DNA of 36,820 nt from JARYMI01 sp037444845 (GTDB taxonomy: Bacteria; Acidobacteriota; Aminicenantia; Aminicenantales; UBA8522), in assembly GCA_037444845.1 (NCBI GenBank), contig JBBILQ010000022.1, positions 1 through 36,820 of the forward strand. The letters run 5' to 3'. The notes under the pieces were generated by a model, which was not told the DNA's origin, did not search any database, and saw only the letters and a list, made by a program, of their open reading frames with translations. Made by a program: the position numbers and the translations under genes. Positions within the stretch are counted from its first letter, which is position 1, and every line of letters begins with the position of its first letter. Below are positions 16,411 through 24,941 of the stretch, piece after piece.

Positions 16411-17079
16411 TCAGATCTCCTCAACCTCGGCTGTCTGTGACGTCATCTTTGGTTTCTCGACATCGCCCCGGTAAATCCATACCTTAATCCCGATCTGGCC
16501 GTAGGTCGTGAAGGCTTGAGTGAAGGCATAGTCGATATCAGCGCGAAGGGTTTGAAGAGGCAGCCGGCCTTTGAGGTACCACTCGGACCTGGCGATCTCC
16601 ACGCCCCCGAGCCTGCCTGAACACATCACCTTGATGCCTTTGGCCCCCATCCTCAGGGCCGATTCCACGGCTTTTCTCATAGCCCTGCGGTAAGCGATCC
16701 TTTTTTCCAGCTGAACGCCGATGCTCTCTCCGACAAGCAGGGCGTTGAGTTCGGGCTTGTCCACTTCACGGATGTCTACATAGACCTCTTTCTGGGCGAT
16801 TCCTTCCAAGAAGTTCTTCAGGCCTTCGATCTCTTTCCCGCCGCGCCCGATGATGATGCCAGGCCGGGCCGTCTGGATGATCACCCTAACCTTGGGGCCC
16901 ACGCGTTCGATAACGACTTCGGCAATACCCGCATGATAGTACTTGTCCTTGATCTCTTTCTTCATCCTCAGATCTTCGTGAATCATTCGTCTGTAATCGG
17001 CGGTTCGAGAAAACCACCGTGAAGACCATGTTTTGTTAAAGCCTAACCGAAAGCCAAGCGGATGAGTCTTCTGCCCCAC
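16411..17079 (-). CDS. rpsC: 30S ribosomal protein uS3
   Basis: mRNA-entry protein of the 30S head. The 222 residues begin MGQKTHPLGFRLGFNKTWSS and carry a KH domain with IIQTARPGIIIGRGGKEIE, then the C-terminal domain with ARSEWYLKGRLPLQTLRADI and YGQIGIKVWIYRG. The start is GTG at 17079, following GGGAGATAGG. Length is normal and gene order rplV-rpsC-rplP is standard. Confidence 0.98.
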   Translation of the reverse strand: MGQKTHPLGFRLGFNKTWSSRWFSRTADYRRMIHEDLRMKKEIKDKYYHAGIAEVVIERVGPKVRVIIQTARPGIIIGRGGKEIEGLKNFLEGIAQKEVYVDIREVDKPELNALLVGESIGVQLEKRIAYRRAMRKAVESALRMGAKGIKVMCSGRLGGVEIARSEWYLKGRLPLQTLRADIDYAFTQAFTTYGQIGIKVWIYRGDVEKPKMTSQTAEVEEI

Positions 17080-17083
17080 TTTC

Positions 17084-17446
17084 CTATCTCCCTTTCCTTT
17101 CTTCTAAGTAAATGTAAATATGGCTCGTCCTCTTGAGAATGCGATAAGCCCTTCCCATTGGAGCGGGTCGGATCCTTTTCATCTGGGGGCCCTGATTGAT
17201 AAAAATCCGGGAGATGTAAAGGTTATCGACATCGACATGCGGCGCCTTCTGTTGAGCATTGGCAATGGCCGAACGGAGGACTTTTTCGATGATTAAACTG
17301 GCTTTTTTCTTTTCTGAAAAATGGAGGATGGTCAGAGCTTCGCCCACATACCGATCGCGGATGAGGTCGGCCACGAGATGGGCCTTCTGGGGAGAAATCC
17401 TGATGTATCTGGCGATGGCCCTGGAAACAAAAGAGTTTTCGTTCAT
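17084..17446 (-). CDS. rplV: 50S ribosomal protein uL22
   Basis: Exit-tunnel protein with an extended hairpin at the constriction. The 120 residues include ARYIRISPQKAHLVADLIR, then VLRSAIANAQQ and the hairpin region YISRIFINQGPQMKRIRPAP, in which macrolide-resistance changes occur in other species; I see no deletion. ATG at 17446 is one base after the rpsS stop. Confidence 0.98.
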   Translation of the reverse strand: MNENSFVSRAIARYIRISPQKAHLVADLIRDRYVGEALTILHFSEKKKASLIIEKVLRSAIANAQQKAPHVDVDNLYISRIFINQGPQMKRIRPAPMGRAYRILKRTSHIYIYLEERKGR

Positions 17447-17447
17447 T

Positions 17448-17735
17448 TTATTTGCCTATCTTGATGGCCTTGGCGGCTTTGGACGTGTGCCCTTTGAACG
17501 TCCGGGTGGGAGAAAACTCCCCCAGCTTATGTCCAACCATGTTTTCTGTAATGAATACCGGGATAAACTTTCTCCCGTTATGAACGGCCATCGTCAACCC
17601 GACCATCTCCGGGGTAACAGTGGAGCGGCGCGACCAGGTCTTGATAACCCGCCTCTCCTTGAGGGAGCGGCTGGCCAGGACCTTCTCTTTCAGATGAGGA
17701 TCGACGAAAGGACCTTTCTTAAGCGACCTGCTCAT
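17448..17735 (-). CDS. rpsS: 30S ribosomal protein uS19
   Basis: Head protein that pairs with uS13 and contacts intersubunit bridges. The 95 residues start MSRSLKKGPFVDPHL and contain KTWSRRSTVTPEMVGLTMAV, then GRKFIPVFITENMVGHKLGE and FSPTRTFKGH. Family length and motifs are complete. It lies two bases after rplB and one before rplV. Confidence 0.99.
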   Translation of the reverse strand: MSRSLKKGPFVDPHLKEKVLASRSLKERRVIKTWSRRSTVTPEMVGLTMAVHNGRKFIPVFITENMVGHKLGEFSPTRTFKGHTSKAAKAIKIGK

Positions 17736-17737
17736 GC

Positions 17738-18565
17738 TTACTTGCTCCTTCTCCGGACGATAAAGGCCTGAGTCCTTTTGTTTTTTCTCGTCTTATAGCC
17801 CTTGGTCGGAATCCCCTCTGGACTCACCGGATGACGTCCCCCCTTGGACTTTCCTTCGCCTCCTCCATGGGGATGATCGATTGGGTTCATCGCAGTGCCC
17901 CGGACATGGGGCCGACGGCCAAGCCAGCGATTCCGGCCAGCTTTCCCGATCGAAATATTCTGGTGGTCGAGGTTGCTGACCTGGCCGATCGTCGCCCGGC
18001 AATCCATGTGGACCTTCCTGATCTCCGAAGAAGGAAGGCGGACCTGGGCGTAGTCGCCTTCTTTGGCCAGGATCTGGGCGCCGCTGCCCGCTGATTTGGC
18101 AACCTGCCCACCTTTGTTTTTTTTGAGTTCGATATTATGGATAATCGTGCCGAGCGGGATATGGCGAAGAGGCATGGCGTTTCCCGGAAGGATGTCAACT
18201 TGACCGTCCGAGGAAACAATGGTCATGCCGATCTCCAAATTAAGAGGGGTCAAAATGTACCGCCGCTCGCCGTCTCTGTACTTGACGAGGGATACGAAAG
18301 CCGAGCGGTTTGGGTCGTATTCGATCGTCTCGACAGTTCCGGGCACGCCGATTTTATCCCTTTTAAAATCAATCAGCCGGTACATCCTCTTGTGGCCCCC
18401 TCCGCGGTGGCGGGTTGCCAGATGCCCGCGCGAATCTCTTCCTCCAGAGACGCGGAGCGGTTTTAGCAAAGCTTTGTAAGGGGCTGCCGTCGTGAGCTCC
18501 TCGTAAGTCAGACCGGTCCTGTGACGCAAGCCTGCCGTCCGTGGTCTGTGTGTCTTTATGCTCAT
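17738..18565 (-). CDS. rplB: 50S ribosomal protein uL2
   Basis: Large-subunit protein essential for peptidyl-transferase activity and subunit joining. From the ATG at 18565 it has 275 residues, close to the family's usual length, starting MSIKTHRPRTAGLRH. The RNA-binding core and the key GTAMNPIDHPHGGGEGK motif, which holds the functional histidine, are intact. An in-frame start 15 bases earlier overlaps rplW and lacks the GAGG site nine bases upstream of the chosen ATG. Confidence 0.98.
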   Translation of the reverse strand: MSIKTHRPRTAGLRHRTGLTYEELTTAAPYKALLKPLRVSGGRDSRGHLATRHRGGGHKRMYRLIDFKRDKIGVPGTVETIEYDPNRSAFVSLVKYRDGERRYILTPLNLEIGMTIVSSDGQVDILPGNAMPLRHIPLGTIIHNIELKKNKGGQVAKSAGSGAQILAKEGDYAQVRLPSSEIRKVHMDCRATIGQVSNLDHQNISIGKAGRNRWLGRRPHVRGTAMNPIDHPHGGGEGKSKGGRHPVSPEGIPTKGYKTRKNKRTQAFIVRRRSK

Positions 18566-18566
18566 G

Positions 18567-18860
18567 TTACACGGCCTCAAAATACTCGATCATTTTTTCG
18601 CCTTCCTTGAGCTTAACGTAGGCCTTCTTCCAGTTCTTGGTCTTCCCTTCATTCCGCCCGACTCTTCGCCATTTGCCGACTTTGTGTTGCGTCCTGACGC
18701 TTTCGACTTTGACCTTGAATAGCTGTTCGACAGCCTTCTTGATCTCGGCCTTGTTCGCTCTCTTTGCCACTTCAAAGCAGACTTCCCTGTTCTTGTTTTT
18801 AAGCAGGGTGCTCTTCTCGGTGATGATCGGCCTTAAAATGATCTGATAAGGGTTGATCAT
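18567..18860 (-). CDS. rplW: 50S ribosomal protein uL23
   Basis: Exit-tunnel protein that docks trigger factor and the signal recognition particle. The ATG at 18860 gives 97 residues, MINPYQIILRPIITEKST onward, with EVAKRANKAEIKKAVEQLF and a central basic loop. A longer frame to 18914 runs into rplD and has no support. The ATG overlaps the rplD stop as ATGA. Confidence 0.97.
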   Translation of the reverse strand: MINPYQIILRPIITEKSTLLKNKNREVCFEVAKRANKAEIKKAVEQLFKVKVESVRTQHKVGKWRRVGRNEGKTKNWKKAYVKLKEGEKMIEYFEAV

Positions 18861-19480
18861 GGCTGCATTCTCTCCATCAACGACTCCAGGGCTCGCATGG
18901 TCAGGATGAGCCACTCGTGGCCGAGCACGTCATAGGTAGAAAGCCGATGCGGATCCATCGCTCTAACCCTGGGCATATTTCGCAACGCCAAGAAAAGGTT
19001 TTTATTTTCGATTTTATCGACAATGAGAGCGGAATCCACGTTCAATGTCTTCAGGAAGCTGACCGCCTCTTTCGTCCTTGGCCCTTTCAGGGTGACACCT
19101 TCCAGGATGAGCAAGCGGTCTTCTGCCAAGCGGAGGGACAAGGCAGCTTTCAGGGCGTTCCTCTTGACCTGTTTCGGAATTTCAAAGCGGTAGTCACGGG
19201 GCTTCGGCCCGAAAACAGTGCCTCCTTTGCGCCAGAGGGGGCTGCGGATGCTCCCTGCCCTGGCCCGGCCAGTTCCTTTCTGTCTCCAGGGTTTGCGGCT
19301 TGACCCGCTCACTTCTCCCCGTGTTTTGGTGGAGGCTGTTCCTCGTCTCTGGTTCGCCTGCCGCTGAACCACCGCTTTATGAAGAAGGTTGGCTTTTACC
19401 GGATAGTTGAAAACCCCGGCCGGGAGTTCCACTTCGCCGGATACCTGCCCGCTTTCGTTGAGGACTTGAACTTTGGCCAT
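18857..19480 (-). CDS. rplD: 50S ribosomal protein uL4
   Basis: Large-subunit protein with a long loop lining the exit tunnel; in E. coli it also controls the S10 operon. The 207 residues include the loop GTASTKTRGEVSGSSRKPWR and QKGTGRARAGSIRSPLWRKG (about 47-87), then ALSLRLAEDRLLILEGVTL and the C-terminal domain. ATG at 19480 follows AAAGGAAA. I see no S10-type leader upstream of rpsJ, so E. coli-like L4 attenuation is unlikely here. Confidence 0.98.
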   Translation of the reverse strand: MAKVQVLNESGQVSGEVELPAGVFNYPVKANLLHKAVVQRQANQRRGTASTKTRGEVSGSSRKPWRQKGTGRARAGSIRSPLWRKGGTVFGPKPRDYRFEIPKQVKRNALKAALSLRLAEDRLLILEGVTLKGPRTKEAVSFLKTLNVDSALIVDKIENKNLFLALRNMPRVRAMDPHRLSTYDVLGHEWLILTMRALESLMERMQP

Positions 19481-19507
19481 TTTCCTTTCTCTCTTGAGCC
19501 TCTCAGG

Positions 19508-20146
19508 TCATCTCGTCCCGAAATTTTCCTTTCTAATCAGGACATAGCTCCCTCGCGGTCCGGGGACAGCTCCTTTAACTAAGAGAAGGTTATTTTCCTT
19601 GTCAAGGCCTATGACCGTGAGGTTTCTGGCCGTTATCCTAACATGCCCCATGTGTCCTCCCATCCTTTTTCCCTTGGTCACTCGCGAAGGGAAAGAGGAG
19701 GCGCCAATGGAGCCAGGAGCCCGGTGAAACATCGAGCCGTGGCTGGCTCTTCCACCGCGGAAGCCCCAGCGTTTGACCACACCCTGAAATCCTTTTCCCT
19801 TGGACGTTCCGCTCACATGGACCTTCTCGCCAACCTGGAAAATATCAACAAAAACCTGATCTCCTTCCTTGATCCCCGCTTGATCAGCCGAGCGAAATTC
19901 CTTGAGCATCCGGAGCGGCGTAAGGCCGGCCTTCTTAAAGTGCCCGGTCATGGGCTTATTCGGCTTTCTGACACTTTTTTCCTCGACCAGGCCAAGCTGG
20001 AGAGCCGTATAGCCGTCCTTCTCTTGATCTTTTTTCTGCACGACCGTGCACGGGCCGGCTTTTATCACTGTGACCGGGACGGCATTCCCTTCGGCGTCAA
20101 AACTCTGCGTCATCCCGATTTTTTTGCCGATCAGCCCTTCGATCAT
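19508..20146 (-). CDS. rplC: 50S ribosomal protein uL3
   Basis: One of the first proteins in large-subunit assembly, with a loop close to the peptidyl-transferase centre. The 212 residues start MIEGLIGKKIGMTQSFDAEG and include GTSKGKGFQGVVKRWGFRGG, then SHGSMFHRAPGSIGASS and RMGGHMGHVRITARNLTVI. Length matches the family. The ATG is two bases after the rpsJ stop. Confidence 0.98.
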   Translation of the reverse strand: MIEGLIGKKIGMTQSFDAEGNAVPVTVIKAGPCTVVQKKDQEKDGYTALQLGLVEEKSVRKPNKPMTGHFKKAGLTPLRMLKEFRSADQAGIKEGDQVFVDIFQVGEKVHVSGTSKGKGFQGVVKRWGFRGGRASHGSMFHRAPGSIGASSFPSRVTKGKRMGGHMGHVRITARNLTVIGLDKENNLLLVKGAVPGPRGSYVLIRKENFGTR

Positions 20147-20148
20147 GG

Positions 20149-20469
20149 TTATTCTCCTCCCGTTCCGAAGGCTTGAATCTCCACATCGATTCCTGCCGGC
20201 AAGTCCAGCTTCTGAAGCTCCTCGATGGTCTCGTTGTTGTACTCGCTGATATCGATCAGCCTTTTGTGGATTCTCATCTCGAAATGTTCACGCGACCTCT
20301 TGTCCACATGCGGAGAACGGAGGACACAGTACCGGTGGATCCGCGTCGGCAGCGGTATGGGACCTGAAATCCTCGCGCCCGTGCGCTTGGCCTTGGTCAC
20401 GATATCCTTAACCGACTGGTCGAGCAACCGGTGGTCAAAGGACTGTAACCTGATTCTGATTTTTTCCAT
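20149..20469 (-). CDS. rpsJ: 30S ribosomal protein uS10 (NusE)
   Basis: Small-subunit head protein that also pairs with NusB and links NusG, encoded at 35534-36064, to the leading ribosome. The 106 residues contain KIRIRLQSFDHRLLDQSVKD, the loop ISGPIPLPTRIHRYCVLRSP and HVDKRSREHFEMRIHKRLID. ATG at 20469 follows GAGGAAG. The 78-base gap from tuf holds a hairpin but no clear promoter. Confidence 0.98.
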   Translation of the reverse strand: MEKIRIRLQSFDHRLLDQSVKDIVTKAKRTGARISGPIPLPTRIHRYCVLRSPHVDKRSREHFEMRIHKRLIDISEYNNETIEELQKLDLPAGIDVEIQAFGTGGE

Positions 20470-20517
20470 GTTGTCTTCCTCAGTTCTCCGTAAGAGAAAC
20501 CTCTTCTTTCCTTTTCA

Positions 20518-20538
20518 CCCCTCCCCTACGGGGAGAGG
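20518..20538 (-). other. Hairpin between tuf and rpsJ
   Basis: In the minus-strand transcript CCTCTCCCC and GGGGAGGGG pair over a three-base loop (nine pairs, one G-U). It starts 10 bases after the tuf stop. No U tract follows, so it is not a typical intrinsic terminator; it may protect or separate the tuf and S10 messages. Confidence 0.5.
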
Positions 20539-20547
20539 ATTCTTAGT

Positions 20548-21747
<1,200 letters not shown>

Positions 21748-21793
21748 TCCTTACCTCCTTGCGGCTGAATTGCTCATTCATTCACCTTGTCCA

Positions 21794-23887
21794 TCATCTA
21801 TGGATAGGAATCCTCCCCTCGATGCGGGCGATAATTTCCTCGGCGACTTGAGTGGGCACCTGCTCGTAACGCCAGATCTCCATCGAAAAAACGCCCCGGC
21901 CTTGAGTGAGAGTGCGAAGGATCGTGGCATAGCCGAACATCTCTCCGAGCGGCACAAGGGCCTTGATGACTCTCGAGCCGCCTCTTATTTCGAGGCCTTC
22001 GATCTTTCCCCGCCTGGCGTTAAGATCCCCGACAATGCCTCCAAGATAGTCATCGGGAGTGACGACTTCAAGCTGCATGTGCGGTTCGAGCAGGACGGGA
22101 CTGGCTTTTTTCGCCGCTTCTCTGAAGGCCAGCATCCCGGCAATCTTGTAGGCGATAGGAGTGGAATCCACCTCATGGCAAGAACCGTCGATAAGAGTCA
22201 TTTTGACATCAACGACCGGAAATCCGGCCAGGATGCCCGTTTCCATGGCTTCCCGGGCTCCGTCCCGGACGCTGGAGATGAATTCTTGCGGTATGATGCC
22301 GCCGCGCGTTTTATCGATAAAAACAAACCCTCCCTCTCTTGGCAGAGGCTCAAGGGTAATCCTGCAGTGGCCATACTGACCCCTGCCCCCCGTCTGGCGG
22401 ATGTACTTTCCTTCCCCCTCGGCAGCCTGGAGGATCGTTTCTTTGTACGCAACCTGGGGCTTGCCTAGATGGGCCCGCACACCGAACTCCCGGCTGAGAC
22501 GGTCCATGAGGATATCGAGATGAAGCTCTCCCATCCCGTAGACAAGAGTCTGGCCGGTTTGAGGATCCGGAGCAACTTTGAATGTCGGGTCTTCTCTTTC
22601 CAGCTTCTCCATGGCGGCCGCGAGTTTCGTGTGCTCAACTTTCGTCTTCGGCTCAATTGTCGCCGAAATCACAGGCTCGGGAAACCTGATTGATTCCAGG
22701 ATGATGGGGTGATTGCGCCAGCAGAGCGTATCGCCCGTGGAAAGGTTCTTGCTCGAAATCAGGGCCGCAATATCTCCAGCGTAAACCTCTTTGATGTCTT
22801 TCCTCTTGTTGGCATGCATCTCTAACAGCCTGGAAATGCGCTCCTCTTCGTCCCTGGCGGCGTTATACAGGACTGAGCCAATCTTTGTTTTTCCCGAGTA
22901 AACCCGAAAATAGGCCAGCGAGCCGAGGAAGGAGTCGGTCATGATCTTAAAGATCAGCGCTGAGAACGGCTCGGCGTCCGATGCTTTCCTTGTCTCCACG
23001 GCGAGAGTGCGAGGGTGGTGTCCAACAACCGGCGGGACGTCCGCCGGAGAAGGGAGATAATCAACGATAGCGTCGAGCAAGGGATGAACCCCCTTGTTCC
23101 TGAAGGAAGCTCCGAAAAGCACGGGGACAACGCGAAGAGAGAGCGCTCCTTTGCGGACGGCGCTCTTGATCTCAGGGGCAGATATTTCCGCCCCGCTGAG
23201 GTATTTTTCCATCAATGAATCATCCAAATCGCTCAACAGTTCGAGCATTTCGTTCCGTCTCTGTCTCGCCTCTGCCGCGTGCTCGCTGGAGATTTCGCGG
23301 ACCTCAACCTGCGTTCCAAGCAGGTCGCTGCTCCAGTCAATCTCCCGCATTCCAACAAGGTCAATGACTCCCCGGAAGTTTTCTTCCCGACCGACAGGAA
23401 TCTGGATGACCAGGGGCCTGGCGTTCAGCCTCCGCTGAATCTGCTTGACAACCGCCTCCGGATCAACGCCGACCCGGTCCATCTTGTTGATGTAGACGAT
23501 CCTGGGGACTCGGTACCGGTCGGCCTGGCGCCAAACAGTCTCTGTCTGGGGCTCGACGCCACCGACCCCGCAGAGGATGATAATCGCTCCGTCTAAGACA
23601 CGCAAAGACCTCTCTACCTCGGCAGTGAAGTCCACGTGCCCCGGCGTGTCGATGATGTTGATCCGGTGGTTGTTCCAATAACAGGTGGTGGCGGCTGAGG
23701 TGATCGTTATCCCGCGTTCCTGCTCCTGAACCATCCAATCCATAACCGCCGTGCCTTCATCCACCTCACCCATCTTGTACGTGATGCCAGTGTAGAAGAG
23801 GATTCTCTCTGTTGTGGTAGTCTTCCCCGCATCGATATGGGCCATGATGCCAATGTTTCTGACTTTCTCGATCGGGTACGACCGCAT
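21794..23887 (-). CDS. fusA: Elongation factor G
   Basis: GTPase that drives translocation and, with ribosome recycling factor, ribosome recycling. The 697 residues carry AHIDAGKT (16-23), switch I with ERGITITSAATT, DTPGH (80-84), NKMD (134-137) and the five-domain layout ending RYEQVPTQVAEEIIARIEG. Some positions differ from the most common EF-G text, for example KMGEVDEGTAVMDWM in place of the usual [15 protein letters not shown], so it may belong to a less common EF-G subgroup. As the only fusA seen here, between rpsG and tuf, it is presumably the main factor. Codon use is like its ribosomal neighbours and unlike tuf. Confidence 0.97.
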   Translation of the reverse strand: MRSYPIEKVRNIGIMAHIDAGKTTTTERILFYTGITYKMGEVDEGTAVMDWMVQEQERGITITSAATTCYWNNHRINIIDTPGHVDFTAEVERSLRVLDGAIIILCGVGGVEPQTETVWRQADRYRVPRIVYINKMDRVGVDPEAVVKQIQRRLNARPLVIQIPVGREENFRGVIDLVGMREIDWSSDLLGTQVEVREISSEHAAEARQRRNEMLELLSDLDDSLMEKYLSGAEISAPEIKSAVRKGALSLRVVPVLFGASFRNKGVHPLLDAIVDYLPSPADVPPVVGHHPRTLAVETRKASDAEPFSALIFKIMTDSFLGSLAYFRVYSGKTKIGSVLYNAARDEEERISRLLEMHANKRKDIKEVYAGDIAALISSKNLSTGDTLCWRNHPIILESIRFPEPVISATIEPKTKVEHTKLAAAMEKLEREDPTFKVAPDPQTGQTLVYGMGELHLDILMDRLSREFGVRAHLGKPQVAYKETILQAAEGEGKYIRQTGGRGQYGHCRITLEPLPREGGFVFIDKTRGGIIPQEFISSVRDGAREAMETGILAGFPVVDVKMTLIDGSCHEVDSTPIAYKIAGMLAFREAAKKASPVLLEPHMQLEVVTPDDYLGGIVGDLNARRGKIEGLEIRGGSRVIKALVPLGEMFGYATILRTLTQGRGVFSMEIWRYEQVPTQVAEEIIARIEGRIPIHR

Positions 23888-23939
23888 GTGCCATTCGCTC
23901 CATCTCGATTTTTGCGCAAATCAATCTTATTTATGGAGA

Positions 23940-24410
23940 CTACCATCTATAATGAGCAAAAGCCCTATTGGCTTCCGCCATTTTATGCGTATCTTCCTTC
24001 TTCTTGACCGCTCCACCCCGGCTGTTCACGGCGTCGATGACCTCCGCCGCCAGTTTTTCCTCCATGCTCTTGCCGCTCCGTTCGCGGGCATAGCTGAGCA
24101 ACCATCTAACGGCCACCGCTGTCGAACGGTCAACCGGGACTTCAACAGGGACTTGATAGGTTGCCCCGCCGACCCGCCGCGACTTTGTCTCGAGCAAGGG
24201 CCTGACATTTTCCACCGCCTTTTCAAAGGCCTTCAGCGGGTCTTCTTTCGTCTTCAGTTTGACGATTTCCATAGCGTTATAGATGACGTTTTCTGCCACG
24301 CTCTTTTTGCCCTTTTTTAAGGCCAGGTTGATGAACCTGGAGATCAGTGTGCTGTTATAGGCCGAATCCGGCTGGGTCTTTCTTTTCTTGACTATTCCTC
24401 GTCTTGGCAT
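23940..24410 (-). CDS. rpsG: 30S ribosomal protein uS7
   Basis: Primary assembly protein of the 30S head and, in E. coli, repressor of the str operon. The 156 residues begin MPRRGIVKKRKTQPDSAYNS and contain RFINLALKKGKKSVAENVIY, the beta-hairpin RRVGGATYQVPVEV and the C-terminal MAEANRAFAHYRW. ATG at 24410 follows GGGAGAAGG. The rpsL-rpsG gap is only 19 bases, so the long E. coli-type S7 target between these genes is absent. Confidence 0.98.
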   Translation of the reverse strand: MPRRGIVKKRKTQPDSAYNSTLISRFINLALKKGKKSVAENVIYNAMEIVKLKTKEDPLKAFEKAVENVRPLLETKSRRVGGATYQVPVEVPVDRSTAVAVRWLLSYARERSGKSMEEKLAAEVIDAVNSRGGAVKKKEDTHKMAEANRAFAHYRW

Positions 24411-24429
24411 CCATCCTTCTCCCTGAGTA

Positions 24430-24816
24430 TCAGCTCACTCTCCTCTCCTTTGGCCTTTTGGCTCCGTAGCGCGACCTTGCCTTTAGCCGATTCTGGACGC
24501 CCTCCGCATCCAGGGTGCCTCGGATAACATGGTAGCGGACACCGGGCAAGTCCTTGACCCGCCCGCCCCGGATGAGGACGATCGAGTGCTCCTGGAGGCT
24601 ATGTCCGATTCCGGGAATATAGCCTGTGACCTCAATATTGTTTGTCAACCGGATTCTGGCCACTTTCCGCAATGCGGAGTTCGGCTTCTTGGGTGTTGTC
24701 GTGAACACGCGCGTGCAGACGCCCCTTTTCTGGGGACAATTCTCCAGAGCAGGCGATTTGCTCTTGTCCCTCTTGTGGGCCCTGCCTCTTCTGACCAGCT
24801 GATTAAACGTTGGCAA
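24430..24816 (-). CDS. rpsL: 30S ribosomal protein uS12
   Basis: Decoding-centre protein. The 128 residues start at a TTG codon (24816), eight bases after GAGGAG, and read MPTFNQLVRRGRAHKRDKSK. Both lysines whose change gives streptomycin resistance in other bacteria are present, K43 in TTTPKKPNSALRK and K88 in RGGRVKDLPGVRYH, which suggests a sensitive-type protein. It opens the str group behind its own strong promoter. Confidence 0.98.
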   Translation of the reverse strand: MPTFNQLVRRGRAHKRDKSKSPALENCPQKRGVCTRVFTTTPKKPNSALRKVARIRLTNNIEVTGYIPGIGHSLQEHSIVLIRGGRVKDLPGVRYHVIRGTLDAEGVQNRLKARSRYGAKRPKERRVS

Positions 24817-24850
24817 TAAACCGACTCCTCTCCATAAATTGTATTGGCTT

Positions 24851-24865
24851 CATCCCGAAAGGATG
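24851..24865 (-). other. Small leader hairpin upstream of rpsL
   Basis: In the minus-strand transcript CATCC and GGATG form a five-pair stem with a five-base loop, about 15 bases after the predicted transcription start and 35 bases before the rpsL start. Its role, if any, is unknown. Confidence 0.35.
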
Positions 24866-24887
24866 TAATCTCGGAACGAATGAGCCG

Positions 24888-24916
24888 ATAATAGCAGAAA
24901 CTGCTTTCTATGTCAA
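24888..24916 (-). promoter_or_regulatory. Strong sigma70-type promoter of the str group
   Basis: On the minus strand TTGACA (24916-24911) and TATTAT (24893-24888) are separated by exactly 17 bases. This is a perfect -35 and a five-of-six -10. Transcription would begin near 24881, giving a leader of about 65 bases before rpsL. It lies in the 125-base gap after rpoC, which has no visible terminator, so read-through from rpoBC and new initiation probably add together. Confidence 0.85.
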
Positions 24917-24941
24917 GGATTTTGAGGAAGTTACAGTCTTT

